From Haloarcula salina (lineage in GTDB: Archaea; Halobacteriota; Halobacteria; Halobacteriales; Haloarculaceae), in contig NZ_WRXL01000009.1 in NCBI RefSeq assembly GCF_010119195.1, positions 50,960 to 114,959 on the forward strand: a stretch of DNA of 64,000 nucleotides. Direction: 5' to 3'. The notes beneath the pieces are model-generated. The model was given only the letters and a program-made list of their open reading frames with translations, had not been told where the DNA came from and made no database searches. Below, piece by piece: positions 16,464 through 24,247 of this stretch (its first letter is position 1; the number at the start of each line of letters is the position of its first letter). Both the position numbers and the translations under genes were made by a program.

Positions 16464-17156
16464 GTGACTCGGATGGCCGAACAAGACCAGCAGCAGGACG
16501 CTGCCGACGCCGACGTAGAGACGGACGAACAGGGACGAATGCCCGACGCCGGGACGGACCTCCCACCGGAGGTGCGCGAGGCAGTCGCCGAGCGGCCCGC
16601 CGAGGTGGCGCGGTTCCTCGGTAACCTCGAACAGGTGAACGACCTGCTCGACGGCGCGGCGCTCGGGACGGCGGCGATGGACGACGAGATGGTCCAGACG
16701 CTCGCGCGGACGGGAACGAATCTCGGTTCCGCCGCAGACGGCCTCGCCACGCCCGAGACCGCGCGGCTGGGCGAGGCGACCGGCGAGAACGCGACGGAAC
16801 TGGCCGAGGCGATCGAGACGCTCGCGGAGCTCCAGCGGTCGGGCACGCTCGACGACGTATTGGCGCTCGCGGACACGCTCTCGCTCGCTACCGCGGCGCT
16901 CGACGACGAGATGGTGACGAACCTGGCCGCGACCGGGTCGCGCCTCGGGGAGATCGCCGACACCGCGTCCGACGAGGAGGTCGCGCAGTCGCTGGAGTCG
17001 GTGCTGGCGGCGCTCGGCGAGGCCAGCGACCAACCGCCCGAATCGCCGGGCCTACTCGGACTCGCGCGGGCGATGCGGGACCCAGAGGTCAAGGCCGGAC
17101 TCGGGTTCCTGCTCGCGGTGGCAAAGGCGCTCGGCCGCGACCGTCGCGAGGCGTGA
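16464..17156 (+). CDS. DUF1641 family protein
   Basis: A 230-residue acidic, Ala/Leu-rich helical protein with the repeat pair DGAALGTAAMDDEMVQTLARTGTNLG and SLATAALDDEMVTNLAATGSRLG (quoted in overlapping parts), typical of DUF1641 proteins. A conserved Gly/Leu-rich segment (GLLGLARAMRDPEVKAGLGF) closes the protein. Translation may start at GTG 16464 or ATG 16473. It directly follows the SQR-like gene, and DUF1641 proteins are often found with SQR or formate dehydrogenase genes, where an accessory or membrane-docking role is supposed. Confidence 0.85.
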   Translation: MTRMAEQDQQQDAADADVETDEQGRMPDAGTDLPPEVREAVAERPAEVARFLGNLEQVNDLLDGAALGTAAMDDEMVQTLARTGTNLGSAADGLATPETARLGEATGENATELAEAIETLAELQRSGTLDDVLALADTLSLATAALDDEMVTNLAATGSRLGEIADTASDEEVAQSLESVLAALGEASDQPPESPGLLGLARAMRDPEVKAGLGFLLAVAKALGRDRREA

Positions 17157-17199
17157 GCCGACGCCCATCGGTTTCGTCGACGTCCGGCGACGCTCGCAA

Positions 17200-17204
17200 T
17201 TTTT
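17200..17204 (+). terminator. T-tract after sulfur operon
   Basis: Five T residues about 45 bases after the DUF1641 stop, in a GC-rich context. Haloarchaeal terminators are commonly such T-tracts, so this is a likely end of the dsrE-tusA-sqr-DUF1641 transcript. Confidence 0.35.
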
Positions 17205-17253
17205 CGCTCCGCTGACGGTGACTGTTCCTGAAAAGCGAAGAACGGGGCCGCGC

Positions 17254-17649
17254 TCAGCCGTGGCGCTCGATGAGAGCGACCAACTGATCCTTGTTCTGCA
17301 TGCCGACGAGGCGCTCGACCGGCTCGCCGTCGGCGAACAGCACGAGCGTCGGGACGCCCTGGACGCCGTACTGGGCGGCCAGCTGTTGATTCTGGTCCAC
17401 GTCGACCTTCGCGACGGCCGCGTCCGTCTCGGCAGCGATCTCGTCCAGCATCGGCGCGATCATCTTACACGGGCCACACCAGTCGGCGTAGAAGTCGGCC
17501 AACACGACCGCGTTCTCGCTCGCGACCGCGGACAGCTCCGACGCGCCGTTCACGTGGACCGGTTCGCCGGGCGCGGCGTCGTCACCGGTCTCGTTTTTCA
17601 GCTTCTCGGCCTTCTGTTCGCGGATCTCGTCGATTGGAATATCGCTCAT
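17254..17649 (-). CDS. Thioredoxin
   Basis: A 131-residue thioredoxin with WCGPCK (Cys58, Cys61), the cis-proline loop GVQGVPTLVLF and an acidic N-terminal extension of about 40 residues. The ATG at 17649 is chosen; a TTG one codon earlier is unlikely to be used. It may reduce persulfides or disulfides on the TusA/DsrE carriers, which fits the sulfur genes on both sides and a TGCACAA-type box in its promoter. Confidence 0.92.
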   Translation of the reverse strand: MSDIPIDEIREQKAEKLKNETGDDAAPGEPVHVNGASELSAVASENAVVLADFYADWCGPCKMIAPMLDEIAAETDAAVAKVDVDQNQQLAAQYGVQGVPTLVLFADGEPVERLVGMQNKDQLVALIERHG

Positions 17650-17671
17650 CAACAGTCTCTACGAGCTGGAC

Positions 17672-17693
17672 GTACTTTACTGTTTTGTGCAGT
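17672..17693 (-). promoter_or_regulatory. Promoter and TGCACAA box of thioredoxin gene
   Basis: On the minus strand the TATA-like AGTAAAGTA is 23-31 bases before the ATG at 17649, and ACTGCACAAAA (plus strand 17683-17693) lies directly upstream. The order box-TATA-start is the same as at the rhodanese-MBL and TSUP operons. Confidence 0.5.
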
Positions 17694-17782
17694 CAAGACA
17701 ATACTATTCCAGCACGCCAGTTCATCAGCGAAAGGTACCTTCCGTCGGTAGATCCACCAAACCGAATGCGTGCTCGGCTAAT

Positions 17783-17807
17783 GTGAGAACTACCGTGCAA
17801 TTCTCAC
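17783..17807. promoter_or_regulatory. Inverted repeat GTGAGAA-N11-TTCTCAC
   Basis: Perfect 7-base arms (17783-17789 and 17801-17807) enclose an 11-base centre containing GTGCAA. It lies about 55 bases before the DUF2892 gene and could be an operator or an RNA hairpin. A second small palindrome, CTACA-A-TGTAG, follows near 17828. Confidence 0.4.
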
Positions 17808-17858
17808 AAGCGAGTACTGACCGAAACCTACAATGTAGTGTGAGACAAATACAATCCT

Positions 17859-18080
17859 ATGGAGCGAAACGTCGGTACACTCGACCGCAACGTTCGCATC
17901 GTCCTGGGAGTGCTCGCGGCCCTGGTGGGCGTGCTGGCGCTGGCCGGCTACCTCGCGGCCAGCGCGCTGGTGGCCGCACTGGCCATCGCCATCGGGGCGG
18001 TCCTGTTCGTCACGGGGACGAGTCGACGCTGTCTCATCTACGACGCGTTCGGTATCGACACCGGCGAGAAGCGCCGCTAG
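17859..18080 (+). CDS. DUF2892 (YgaP-like) small membrane protein
   Basis: A 73-residue protein starting MERNVGTLDRNVRIVLG, the DUF2892 signature, with two transmembrane helices (residues 15-32 and 36-53) and a short tail with one cysteine (RRCLIYDAFG). In YgaP this domain anchors a rhodanese at the membrane; here it stands alone in a sulfur island, so it may dock a separate sulfurtransferase. The M20 peptidase gene begins 4 bases after its stop. Confidence 0.88.
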   Translation: MERNVGTLDRNVRIVLGVLAALVGVLALAGYLAASALVAALAIAIGAVLFVTGTSRRCLIYDAFGIDTGEKRR

Positions 18081-18084
18081 CCGG

Positions 18085-19353
18085 ATGGCGCTTCCCGAAC
18101 CGCTGCAGACCGAACTGTCGGGGCGGGCGGACGCCCTGGTCGAAACCCTGCTCGACCTGCTCGCCGTCGACACGTCGAACCCACCGGGCGAGACGGGCGC
18201 GCTCGCCGACGCAGTGGAAGCGCGCTTCGACCGGCTCGGGGTCGAGACCGAGCGCGTCGTAGCCGACCCGGCGAAGCCGAACCTGCTCGCGACGATCCCC
18301 GGTGACGGCCCGCGAACGCTCCTCTACAACGGCCACCTCGATACGGTCCCGTACGACGAACGGGCGTGGGAACGCGACCCCCTTGGCGAGCGCGACGGCG
18401 ACCGCGTCTACGGCCGCGGGGCGACCGACATGAAGGGGCCGCTCGCGGCCATGCTCGAAGCGGCGGCCGTCTACGCCGAGACCGGGACGACCCCGCCGGT
18501 GACCCTGCAGTTCGCCCTCGTGAGCGACGAGGAGGTCGCCGGCGACCCGGGACTGCCGGCGGTCCTCGACGCCGGCCGCCTCGACGCCGACTGGTGCGTC
18601 ATCGGCGAGACGACCTGCGGCGGGGAACGGCGCTCCGTGACCGTGGCGGACAAGGGCAGCGTCTGGCTGACCCTCGAAGCGACCGGCAGCGGCGCGCACG
18701 GGTCACGCCCCATACTCGGAGACAACGCTATCGACCGCCTATACCGGGCCGTCGAGACGATCCGCTCGCGGTTCGGGACGGAGCCGTTCGACCTCGACCC
18801 AGCGGTCGCGGCCATCGTCGAGGAGTCGGTCTCGTACTACGAGCCGACGATGGGCGAGACGGCCGCGCGCGACCTGTTCACCCGACCGACGATCAGCCTC
18901 GGAACGCTGTCGGGCGGCGAGAGCGTCAACAGCGTCCCCGTCTCGGCGCGAGCCGAACTCGACGTTCGGCTGACCGCCGGCGTTCAAACGCCGGACGTGC
19001 TCGCGCGGCTCCGCGACTGCGTGGCCGACTGCGAGGGCATCGAAATCGCGGACGTGAGCTGGAGCGTCGGGACCTACGAGCCCCTCGATAGCCCGCTCGT
19101 TTCTTCCGTGACCGAGACCGTCGCAGACGCGACCGGCGACCGCGTCTTTCGGCGGAGCGCGACGGGCGGTGGCGACGCGAAGAAGCTCCGCAACGCGGGC
19201 GTTCCGACCGTCGAGTTCGCGCTCGGCACCGACACCGCCCACGCCGCCGACGAGTACACGACCGTGGACGCCCTGCGCGGCAACGCGCTGATCTACGCCG
19301 CGCTCCCGTACCGACTGGCCGGAGACGGCGATTCGCCCCGGCAGGAACGGTAG
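18085..19353 (+). CDS. M20 family metallopeptidase/deacylase
   Basis: A 422-residue zinc hydrolase of the ArgE/DapE/carboxypeptidase G2 group. Seen motifs are YNGHLDTVP (first metal ligand), GRGATDMKGPLAAML, SDEEVAG with the catalytic and ligand glutamates, the dimerisation domain in the middle (GAHGSRP), and HAADEYTTVDAL near the C terminus. It would hydrolyse N-acyl amino acids or small peptides in the cytoplasm; the substrate is not clear. It starts 4 bases after the DUF2892 gene, so they may be co-transcribed, though no functional link is obvious. Confidence 0.88.
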   Translation: MALPEPLQTELSGRADALVETLLDLLAVDTSNPPGETGALADAVEARFDRLGVETERVVADPAKPNLLATIPGDGPRTLLYNGHLDTVPYDERAWERDPLGERDGDRVYGRGATDMKGPLAAMLEAAAVYAETGTTPPVTLQFALVSDEEVAGDPGLPAVLDAGRLDADWCVIGETTCGGERRSVTVADKGSVWLTLEATGSGAHGSRPILGDNAIDRLYRAVETIRSRFGTEPFDLDPAVAAIVEESVSYYEPTMGETAARDLFTRPTISLGTLSGGESVNSVPVSARAELDVRLTAGVQTPDVLARLRDCVADCEGIEIADVSWSVGTYEPLDSPLVSSVTETVADATGDRVFRRSATGGGDAKKLRNAGVPTVEFALGTDTAHAADEYTTVDALRGNALIYAALPYRLAGDGDSPRQER

Positions 19354-19414
19354 CGGTCCGACGTTGTCGAGCGCCAACCGGGCGCTTACCTCGGACGGTG
19401 CGAGACGACAGCGT

Positions 19415-19612
19415 ATGCGTTCGCTACCCGTTTCGTGGCTCCCGCTCGTGGGCCTGCTGGCGCTCCCGTTCGTCGTCGCGTTCGTGGTCACGCTCGAACC
19501 GATCGCCGCGCTGGCCGCGGTGAACACCGTGCTGATCGTCGTCGCGGTTCGCCTGATGTTCGGATCGCGCGACCTCGAACGCCTGGGGCGCGGCGAGGGG
19601 CGCGTGCGATGA
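19415..19612 (+). CDS. Small two-helix membrane protein
   Basis: A 65-residue protein, MRSLPVSWLPLVGLLALPF onward, with two hydrophobic helices and a basic tail (GSRDLERLGRGEGRVR). The ATG at 19415 is chosen because the upstream in-frame extension overlaps the end of the previous gene region and is not hydrophobic. Its stop overlaps the start of the UreH-like exporter gene (atgatg), showing translational coupling; it is probably a small partner of that protein. Confidence 0.7.
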   Translation: MRSLPVSWLPLVGLLALPFVVAFVVTLEPIAALAAVNTVLIVVAVRLMFGSRDLERLGRGEGRVR

Positions 19613-20388
19613 TGTCAGCCGGCCACGGTGCGGCGATGCCCGCCGGCGACGTCGGACTCGTCGTGTTCGCACTCGTCGGACTGCTCGGCGGCGTCCACTG
19701 CCTCGGAATGTGCGGCCCGCTCGTGACGCTGTACGCCGACCGGCTGGGCGACGACGGTCCAGTGGCGTGGACGGAGGTGCGCCAGCACCTCCTGTTCAAC
19801 CTCGGCCGATCCGCGAGCTACGCCCTGATCGGGGCCGTCATGGGACTGCTCGGGACGGTGCTGTACGACGCGGCTGCGGTCGCCGCGGTCGCGAACGACG
19901 TGCGCGCGATCGCCGGCCTGCTGATCGGCGGGTTCATCGTCCTCACCGGCGCGAAGTACGCGCTCACCGGGACGACGGCGGGGCTCGTCGGCCACCTCGG
20001 CTCCGGGACGGTGTTTCAGCGCCTCACCGGCCGCGCGATGGCCCGCGTCGACGCGTGGGTGGAGGGGCCGCGCATCGTCGCGCTCGGCGCGGTGCACGGG
20101 CTACTGCCGTGTCCGCTGCTGTACCCGGCATTCCTGTTCGCTTTCGCCGCCGGGTCACCGCTCTACGGCGCGCTCTCGCTGACGGTGCTCGGCCTCGGGA
20201 CCGTTCCGGCGGTGTTCGCCTACGGCGTCGCGTTCCAGTCGGTCTCGCCGCGGTTCCAGGGGCCGCTCCACCGGTCGCTGGGCGTCGTCTTCCTCGTCCT
20301 CGGCTACCTGCCGCTGTCTCACGGCCTGCTGCTCCTCGGAATCGCGCTCCCGCACCCGTCGATTCCGATGTACCAGCCGCTGGGCTGA
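19609..20388 (+). CDS. UreH/TauE-like membrane transporter
   Basis: A 259-residue membrane protein with six to seven helices. The segment LLGGVHCLGMCGPLVTLYADR is the UreH/DsbD-2 type signature, with Cys residues in HCLGMCG, repeated in weaker form at GAVHGLLPCPLLYPA. Such proteins (sulfite exporter TauE/SafE in automatic annotation) carry copper, nickel or sulfur compounds or assist cytochrome oxidase assembly. It lies between the sulfur and copper islands, so copper transport for the ba3 oxidase or sulfur export are both possible. Confidence 0.82.
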   Translation: MMSAGHGAAMPAGDVGLVVFALVGLLGGVHCLGMCGPLVTLYADRLGDDGPVAWTEVRQHLLFNLGRSASYALIGAVMGLLGTVLYDAAAVAAVANDVRAIAGLLIGGFIVLTGAKYALTGTTAGLVGHLGSGTVFQRLTGRAMARVDAWVEGPRIVALGAVHGLLPCPLLYPAFLFAFAAGSPLYGALSLTVLGLGTVPAVFAYGVAFQSVSPRFQGPLHRSLGVVFLVLGYLPLSHGLLLLGIALPHPSIPMYQPLG

Positions 20389-20422
20389 GCGTACAGAGCC
20401 GACTACGACGGCGTCGCGTCGC

Positions 20423-21319
20423 TCACTCGGAGGGATCGGACCCGGTCGCGATAGGAACGGCGACCATGTTCCCCCACTCGGTCCACGACCCGTCGTAGTT
20501 CCGAACGCCGGGATAGCCGAGCAGTTCCGAGAGCGCGAACCACGTCAGCGAAGACCGCTCTCCGATGCGGCAGTAGACGATCACGTCGTCGTCGGGGGTG
20601 ACGCCGTGGCTCCGGTAGAGCGCTTCGAGGTCGTCGCGTGACTTGAATCGGCCGTCGGGGCGGAGGTTCGCCGACCAGACGACGTTGACCGCGCCCGGGA
20701 CGTGGCCGCCGCGTCGCGCCGATTCGACCATGCCTGGCGGCGCGAGGAGCGACCCGCCGTACTCCTCGGGAAGGCGCACGTCGACCAGCGCCGTCGGGCG
20801 GTCGAGCGCCCGTTCGACGTCCTCGCGGTAGGCCCGGACGCGGTCGAACGGCCCCGATACCGTGTACGAGCGTCTGGTGAACGTCGGCACCGCCGTCGTC
20901 GTCGGCCGGCCGGACTCGATCCAGTGCTCCCGACCGCCGTCGAGGAGGTACGCATCGGCGTGGCCGTAGTACGAGAGCAACCAGTAGAAGTGCGCCGCGA
21001 ACCAGTTCGAGTTGTCGCCGTAAACGACGACGGTGGTGTCCGTCCCGATGCCGTGGGTCCCGAGAAGTCGCTCGAAGGTATCGGGTTCCGGCAGGCCACA
21101 GCGCTGCTCGTGACGCAGTTGCGTGCCCCAGTCGAACCCGACGGCCCCAGGGATGTGACCGTCGTCGTAGAAATCGGTGTTCAGGTCCACCTCCACGAGA
21201 CGGGTCGCCGGGTCGTCCGTGCGGAGCGCGTCCAGTCGCTCCGCGACCCACTCCGGCGAAACGAGCACGTCGTTCGCGTACGGCGTCCCGTCCGCGTCGC
21301 GGTCGAGGGCGCGAGCCAT
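20423..21319 (-). CDS. Two-domain rhodanese (thiosulfate sulfurtransferase)
   Basis: A 298-residue protein with two rhodanese domains. The N-terminal domain (DVLVSPEWVAERLD to GREHWIESGRP) lacks the active cysteine (GDNSNWF loop), while the C-terminal domain has CRIGERSS at Cys250, the typical TST loop. It moves sulfane sulfur from thiosulfate to a thiol acceptor. The start at 21319 is preferred over 21346 because TTTATG at 21341-21350 (minus strand) then lies 27 bases upstream. The gene is divergent from the oxidase operon, and their shared spacer carries a palindrome. Confidence 0.9.
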   Translation of the reverse strand: MARALDRDADGTPYANDVLVSPEWVAERLDALRTDDPATRLVEVDLNTDFYDDGHIPGAVGFDWGTQLRHEQRCGLPEPDTFERLLGTHGIGTDTTVVVYGDNSNWFAAHFYWLLSYYGHADAYLLDGGREHWIESGRPTTTAVPTFTRRSYTVSGPFDRVRAYREDVERALDRPTALVDVRLPEEYGGSLLAPPGMVESARRGGHVPGAVNVVWSANLRPDGRFKSRDDLEALYRSHGVTPDDDVIVYCRIGERSSLTWFALSELLGYPGVRNYDGSWTEWGNMVAVPIATGSDPSE

Positions 21320-21393
21320 CGCCGGAGGGACAGCGGACAGCGACATAAATCTGGGGCTGGCCTGGGACAAGTCCCGCCGCGCTCGCGAGAGAG

Positions 21394-21407
21394 TTGTCCT
21401 GCGACAA
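21394..21407. promoter_or_regulatory. Palindrome TTGTC-CTGC-GACAA, copy 1
   Basis: An inverted repeat with 5-base arms in the spacer between the divergent rhodanese and oxidase genes. The surrounding 21 bases are identical to those at 25013-25033, in the spacer between the HTH regulator and the 40-residue membrane protein. A second perfect repeat, GGGAC-AA-GTCCC, lies 20 bases to the left (21364-21375). It is likely an operator of the copper-oxidase regulon. Confidence 0.55.
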
Positions 21408-21445
21408 GCGAGAGTACAACTCGCGAGCGCCGATGGCTTCGCCAT

Positions 21446-21958
21446 ATGAAGGGTGTTGAAGAGACGCGGTCCGGCTCGGACGACCCGGACTCGACGAGAC
21501 GCGCTGCGCCGAACGAGGCGCGGACCCGCCGCGGGCTCCTCCTCGCAGCGACCGCCGCGGCCGCGCTGGGCACGACCGGCATCGCGAGCGCGCAGTCGAA
21601 CAGCGACGGGTCAGCCGCCGCCGATTCGGGTGGGGGGTCCGGCGTGCTCGCGACGGCTGCGGGCCTCGGACTCTCCGCCGCGGCCCTGGCCGGCGTCTAC
21701 CTGTTCAGCTGGCGCGACCGCCCCGAGCCGTCGTTCAGGCCGGAGCGACGGAGCGACGACGCCTCACCGGGGTCGCACGCTGGTCCGATGTACGAGGCCG
21801 ACGTGCCGCCCGCGGAACTGGAGGCGGTCGACCACGACGCGTTCGACCCGACCGGGACGGCGACGCTGCTTGCCGGCTACTTCGCCGTCATCGCGCTGCT
21901 GTGGCTGTTCATGTACTTCGTCGAGTTCCTCGGAAACGGACCGACGGTGGTGGGCTGA
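21446..21958 (+). CDS. Exported membrane subunit of ba3 oxidase (subunit IIa-like)
   Basis: A 170-residue protein with a twin-arginine-type N terminus (RTRRGLLLAATAAAA, cleavage-like site ASAQS), a first helix (VLATAAGLGLSAAALAGVYLF) and a C-terminal helix (GTATLLAGYFAVIALLWLF, then MYFVEF). The last helix resembles the single-helix subunit IIa of ba3 oxidases (CbaD in haloarchaea). Its stop is 2 bases before the subunit II start, so it is part of the oxidase operon. The fusion of an exported domain to a IIa-like helix is unusual. Confidence 0.7.
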   Translation: MKGVEETRSGSDDPDSTRRAAPNEARTRRGLLLAATAAAALGTTGIASAQSNSDGSAAADSGGGSGVLATAAGLGLSAAALAGVYLFSWRDRPEPSFRPERRSDDASPGSHAGPMYEADVPPAELEAVDHDAFDPTGTATLLAGYFAVIALLWLFMYFVEFLGNGPTVVG

Positions 21959-21960
21959 CG

Positions 21961-22476
21961 ATGCACGTCCACCGATTCGAGCGCCTCTGGCTCGTCGCCG
22001 CGCTGGTGCTCATCGTCCTGTTCATCGGGACGGTCACCTACGGCGCCGTCGGGGCCGGCTACGGGATGGTCGACGCGACGGGCGGACAGGTCGACCCGAC
22101 CGCGCCGACTGCCGGCGACAACTTCAGGGAGCCGGGCGTGTACGACGGGAGCGAGCGGGGGCGCTATGACGTCTACGTCGAAGCCAAGCAGTTCCTGTTC
22201 GTGCCGGGCACGAGCGAGCCGATCCGCGTCCCCGACGACAGCACCGTCACCTTCCACGTGACGAGCACGGACGTGGTCCACGGTTTCGAGGTGGTTGGGA
22301 CGAACGTCAACACGATGGCCGTCCCGGGACAGGTCGCGACGGTCACCGTCGAGTTCGACGAGCCGGGCACCTACGGGCTCGTCTGCAACGAGTACTGCGG
22401 GAGCGGCCACCACACGATGGAGGGGCAACTACGAGTCGTCCCGGCCGAGTCCTACAACGCGAGCGGGGTGAACTGA
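21961..22476 (+). CDS. cbaB: Cytochrome c oxidase subunit II (CuA, ba3 type)
   Basis: A 171-residue protein with one N-terminal helix (LWLVAALVLIVLFIGTVTYG) and an extracytoplasmic cupredoxin domain. The binuclear CuA ligands are visible: His107 (VVHGFEV) and the loop CNEYCGSGHHTM (Cys142, Cys146, His150, Met153). It accepts electrons from a blue copper protein (halocyanin in haloarchaea) and passes them to subunit I. It is short, like the B-family ba3 subunit II. It starts 2 bases after the IIa-like gene and ends 1 base before subunit I. Confidence 0.93.
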   Translation: MHVHRFERLWLVAALVLIVLFIGTVTYGAVGAGYGMVDATGGQVDPTAPTAGDNFREPGVYDGSERGRYDVYVEAKQFLFVPGTSEPIRVPDDSTVTFHVTSTDVVHGFEVVGTNVNTMAVPGQVATVTVEFDEPGTYGLVCNEYCGSGHHTMEGQLRVVPAESYNASGVN

Positions 22477-22477
22477 G

Positions 22478-24226
22478 ATGGCACACGCACACGACACTGA
22501 GCGGCCGCGGACGTATCGGGCGGAGGAGGGCGGAACTGGGGAGCGCCTCGCGTTCGTCGACCGCTACCCAAACGCCGCGCGGATCACGCGCCTGACGCTC
22601 GGCGTCTCGTTCACCGCGCTGCTGATCGGCGCGGTGCTCGGCATCGTCCAGGCACTGCACCGGACGAACGTGTTCCGCGGCGTCGTCAGCTCGACGGACT
22701 ACTACTCGGTGCTGACGGGCCACGGGGTCCTGCTCGCCCTGTTTTTTACCATCTTCTTCCTCACCGGTATTTTCACCTGGGGGACGACGAAGAGTCTGGA
22801 GCGGCGGCTGCCGTCGTCGCGGTTCTCACTGGCCTGGTTCGCGCTGATGCTGTCGGGAGCGGTAATGACCGCGACGGCGATTTTCGGCGGGCTAGTCGGA
22901 CAGGTCCCGTTCGAGGCCGACGTGATGTACACGTTCTACGCGCCCCTGGAGGCGCATCCGCTGTTCTACGCGGGCCTCGCGGCGTTCCTGGTCGGGACGT
23001 GGCTCGCCGGCGCGGACTGGTTTCGGACGTACTATCGCTGGCGGCGCGACAACCCCGACGAGCGCATCCCGCTGCAGACGTTCATGGTGCTGACGACGAT
23101 GCTGATGTGGTACATCGCGACGCTCGGCGTCGCCGTGGAGGTGCTCGTCTTCCTCCTGCCGCTGTCGCTCGGGCTCATCGAGAGCGTCGACCCGCTGTTG
23201 ACCCGGACGCTGTTCTGGTTCTTCGGCCATCCGGTCGTGTACTTCTGGCTCATGCCGGCGTACTTCGCGTGGTACACCGTCTTGCCGAAGCTCTCGGGCG
23301 GCCGACTGTTCAGCGACCCGCTCGCTCGCGTGGTCTTCGTCCTCTTTCTCATCCTCTCGACGCCGGTCGGCTTCCATCACCAGTACGCCGACCCCGGCGT
23401 CCCGGAGGGCTTCAAGTTCGTCGCGATGACGAACACGATGTTCCTCCTGCTCCCGAGCTTCCTCACCGCCTTCACCGTCGTGGCGAGCATGGAGTACGGC
23501 GCGCGACAGCGCGGCGGGACCGGCCGGCTCGGATGGCTGAAGGCGCTTCCCTGGGAGAACCCCGCCTTCGCCGGGATGGCGCTGGCCGGCCTGATGTTCG
23601 CCGCCGGCGGCTTCTCTGGCATCGTCAACGCCGGGATGAACATCAACTCGCTCGTCCACAACACGCTGTGGGTCCCCGGCCACTTCCACCTCACCGTGGG
23701 GACCGCGAGCGCGCTGACGATGATGGCCGTCAGCTACTGGCTCTATCCCCAGCTCACCGGGAAGCGCCTGCAGTTCTACGGGCTCGCGCAGGTCCAGCCC
23801 TACGTCTGGTTCATCGGCATGGGCCTGATGTCGAACGCGATGCACCGAGCGGGCCTGGCCGGCGTTCCCCGCCGGACCGCCGAGCCCCAGTACCAGCAGG
23901 TCAGTTTCGACGCGCTGCTGGGGTCGGTCGCAGAGATGCGCCTCCAGATCGCCGTGGGCGCGGTCCTGTTGACCGTGGGCGCGCTGCTGTTCGTCACCGT
24001 CATGGTCGGGACGTGGCTCGCGGAGCGAGGGCGGGGCCGTCTGCGGGTCGACAGCCACCTGCCGGCACCCATCTCCGGGCCCGAAGACAGCCCCCGAGTG
24101 CTCGACGACCTGCGGCTGTGGTTCCTCATCGCGGTGGCGCTGGTCGCCATCGCGTACGGCTTCCCAATCTACTCGATGGTCGCCGACGGAGTGTTCACCC
24201 CCGCCGCGCCGCCGTTCCCGGTGTAG
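22478..24226 (+). CDS. cbaA: Cytochrome c oxidase subunit I (ba3 type)
   Basis: A 582-residue protein with about 13 transmembrane helices that reduces O2 to water and pumps protons. Seen ligands: a low-spin heme histidine in TGHGVLLALF (about residue 82), the CuB histidine in FFGHPVVYFW (His251) with its tyrosine, the CuB pair FHHQY (His300, His301), and HFHLTVG (His402 and His404) for the two hemes. The motif set and the lack of the A-family glutamate motif place it in the B (ba3) type. It is the last gene of the oxidase operon. Confidence 0.94.
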   Translation: MAHAHDTERPRTYRAEEGGTGERLAFVDRYPNAARITRLTLGVSFTALLIGAVLGIVQALHRTNVFRGVVSSTDYYSVLTGHGVLLALFFTIFFLTGIFTWGTTKSLERRLPSSRFSLAWFALMLSGAVMTATAIFGGLVGQVPFEADVMYTFYAPLEAHPLFYAGLAAFLVGTWLAGADWFRTYYRWRRDNPDERIPLQTFMVLTTMLMWYIATLGVAVEVLVFLLPLSLGLIESVDPLLTRTLFWFFGHPVVYFWLMPAYFAWYTVLPKLSGGRLFSDPLARVVFVLFLILSTPVGFHHQYADPGVPEGFKFVAMTNTMFLLLPSFLTAFTVVASMEYGARQRGGTGRLGWLKALPWENPAFAGMALAGLMFAAGGFSGIVNAGMNINSLVHNTLWVPGHFHLTVGTASALTMMAVSYWLYPQLTGKRLQFYGLAQVQPYVWFIGMGLMSNAMHRAGLAGVPRRTAEPQYQQVSFDALLGSVAEMRLQIAVGAVLLTVGALLFVTVMVGTWLAERGRGRLRVDSHLPAPISGPEDSPRVLDDLRLWFLIAVALVAIAYGFPIYSMVADGVFTPAAPPFPV

Positions 24227-24247
24227 GCGCGAACGGTGGGTCGACGG

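Noticed and set aside
15272..17092. Long minus-strand frame over the SQR-like and DUF1641 genes
   Set aside because: Ser/Arg/Ala-rich composition and complete overlap with recognised proteins show it is a shadow frame.
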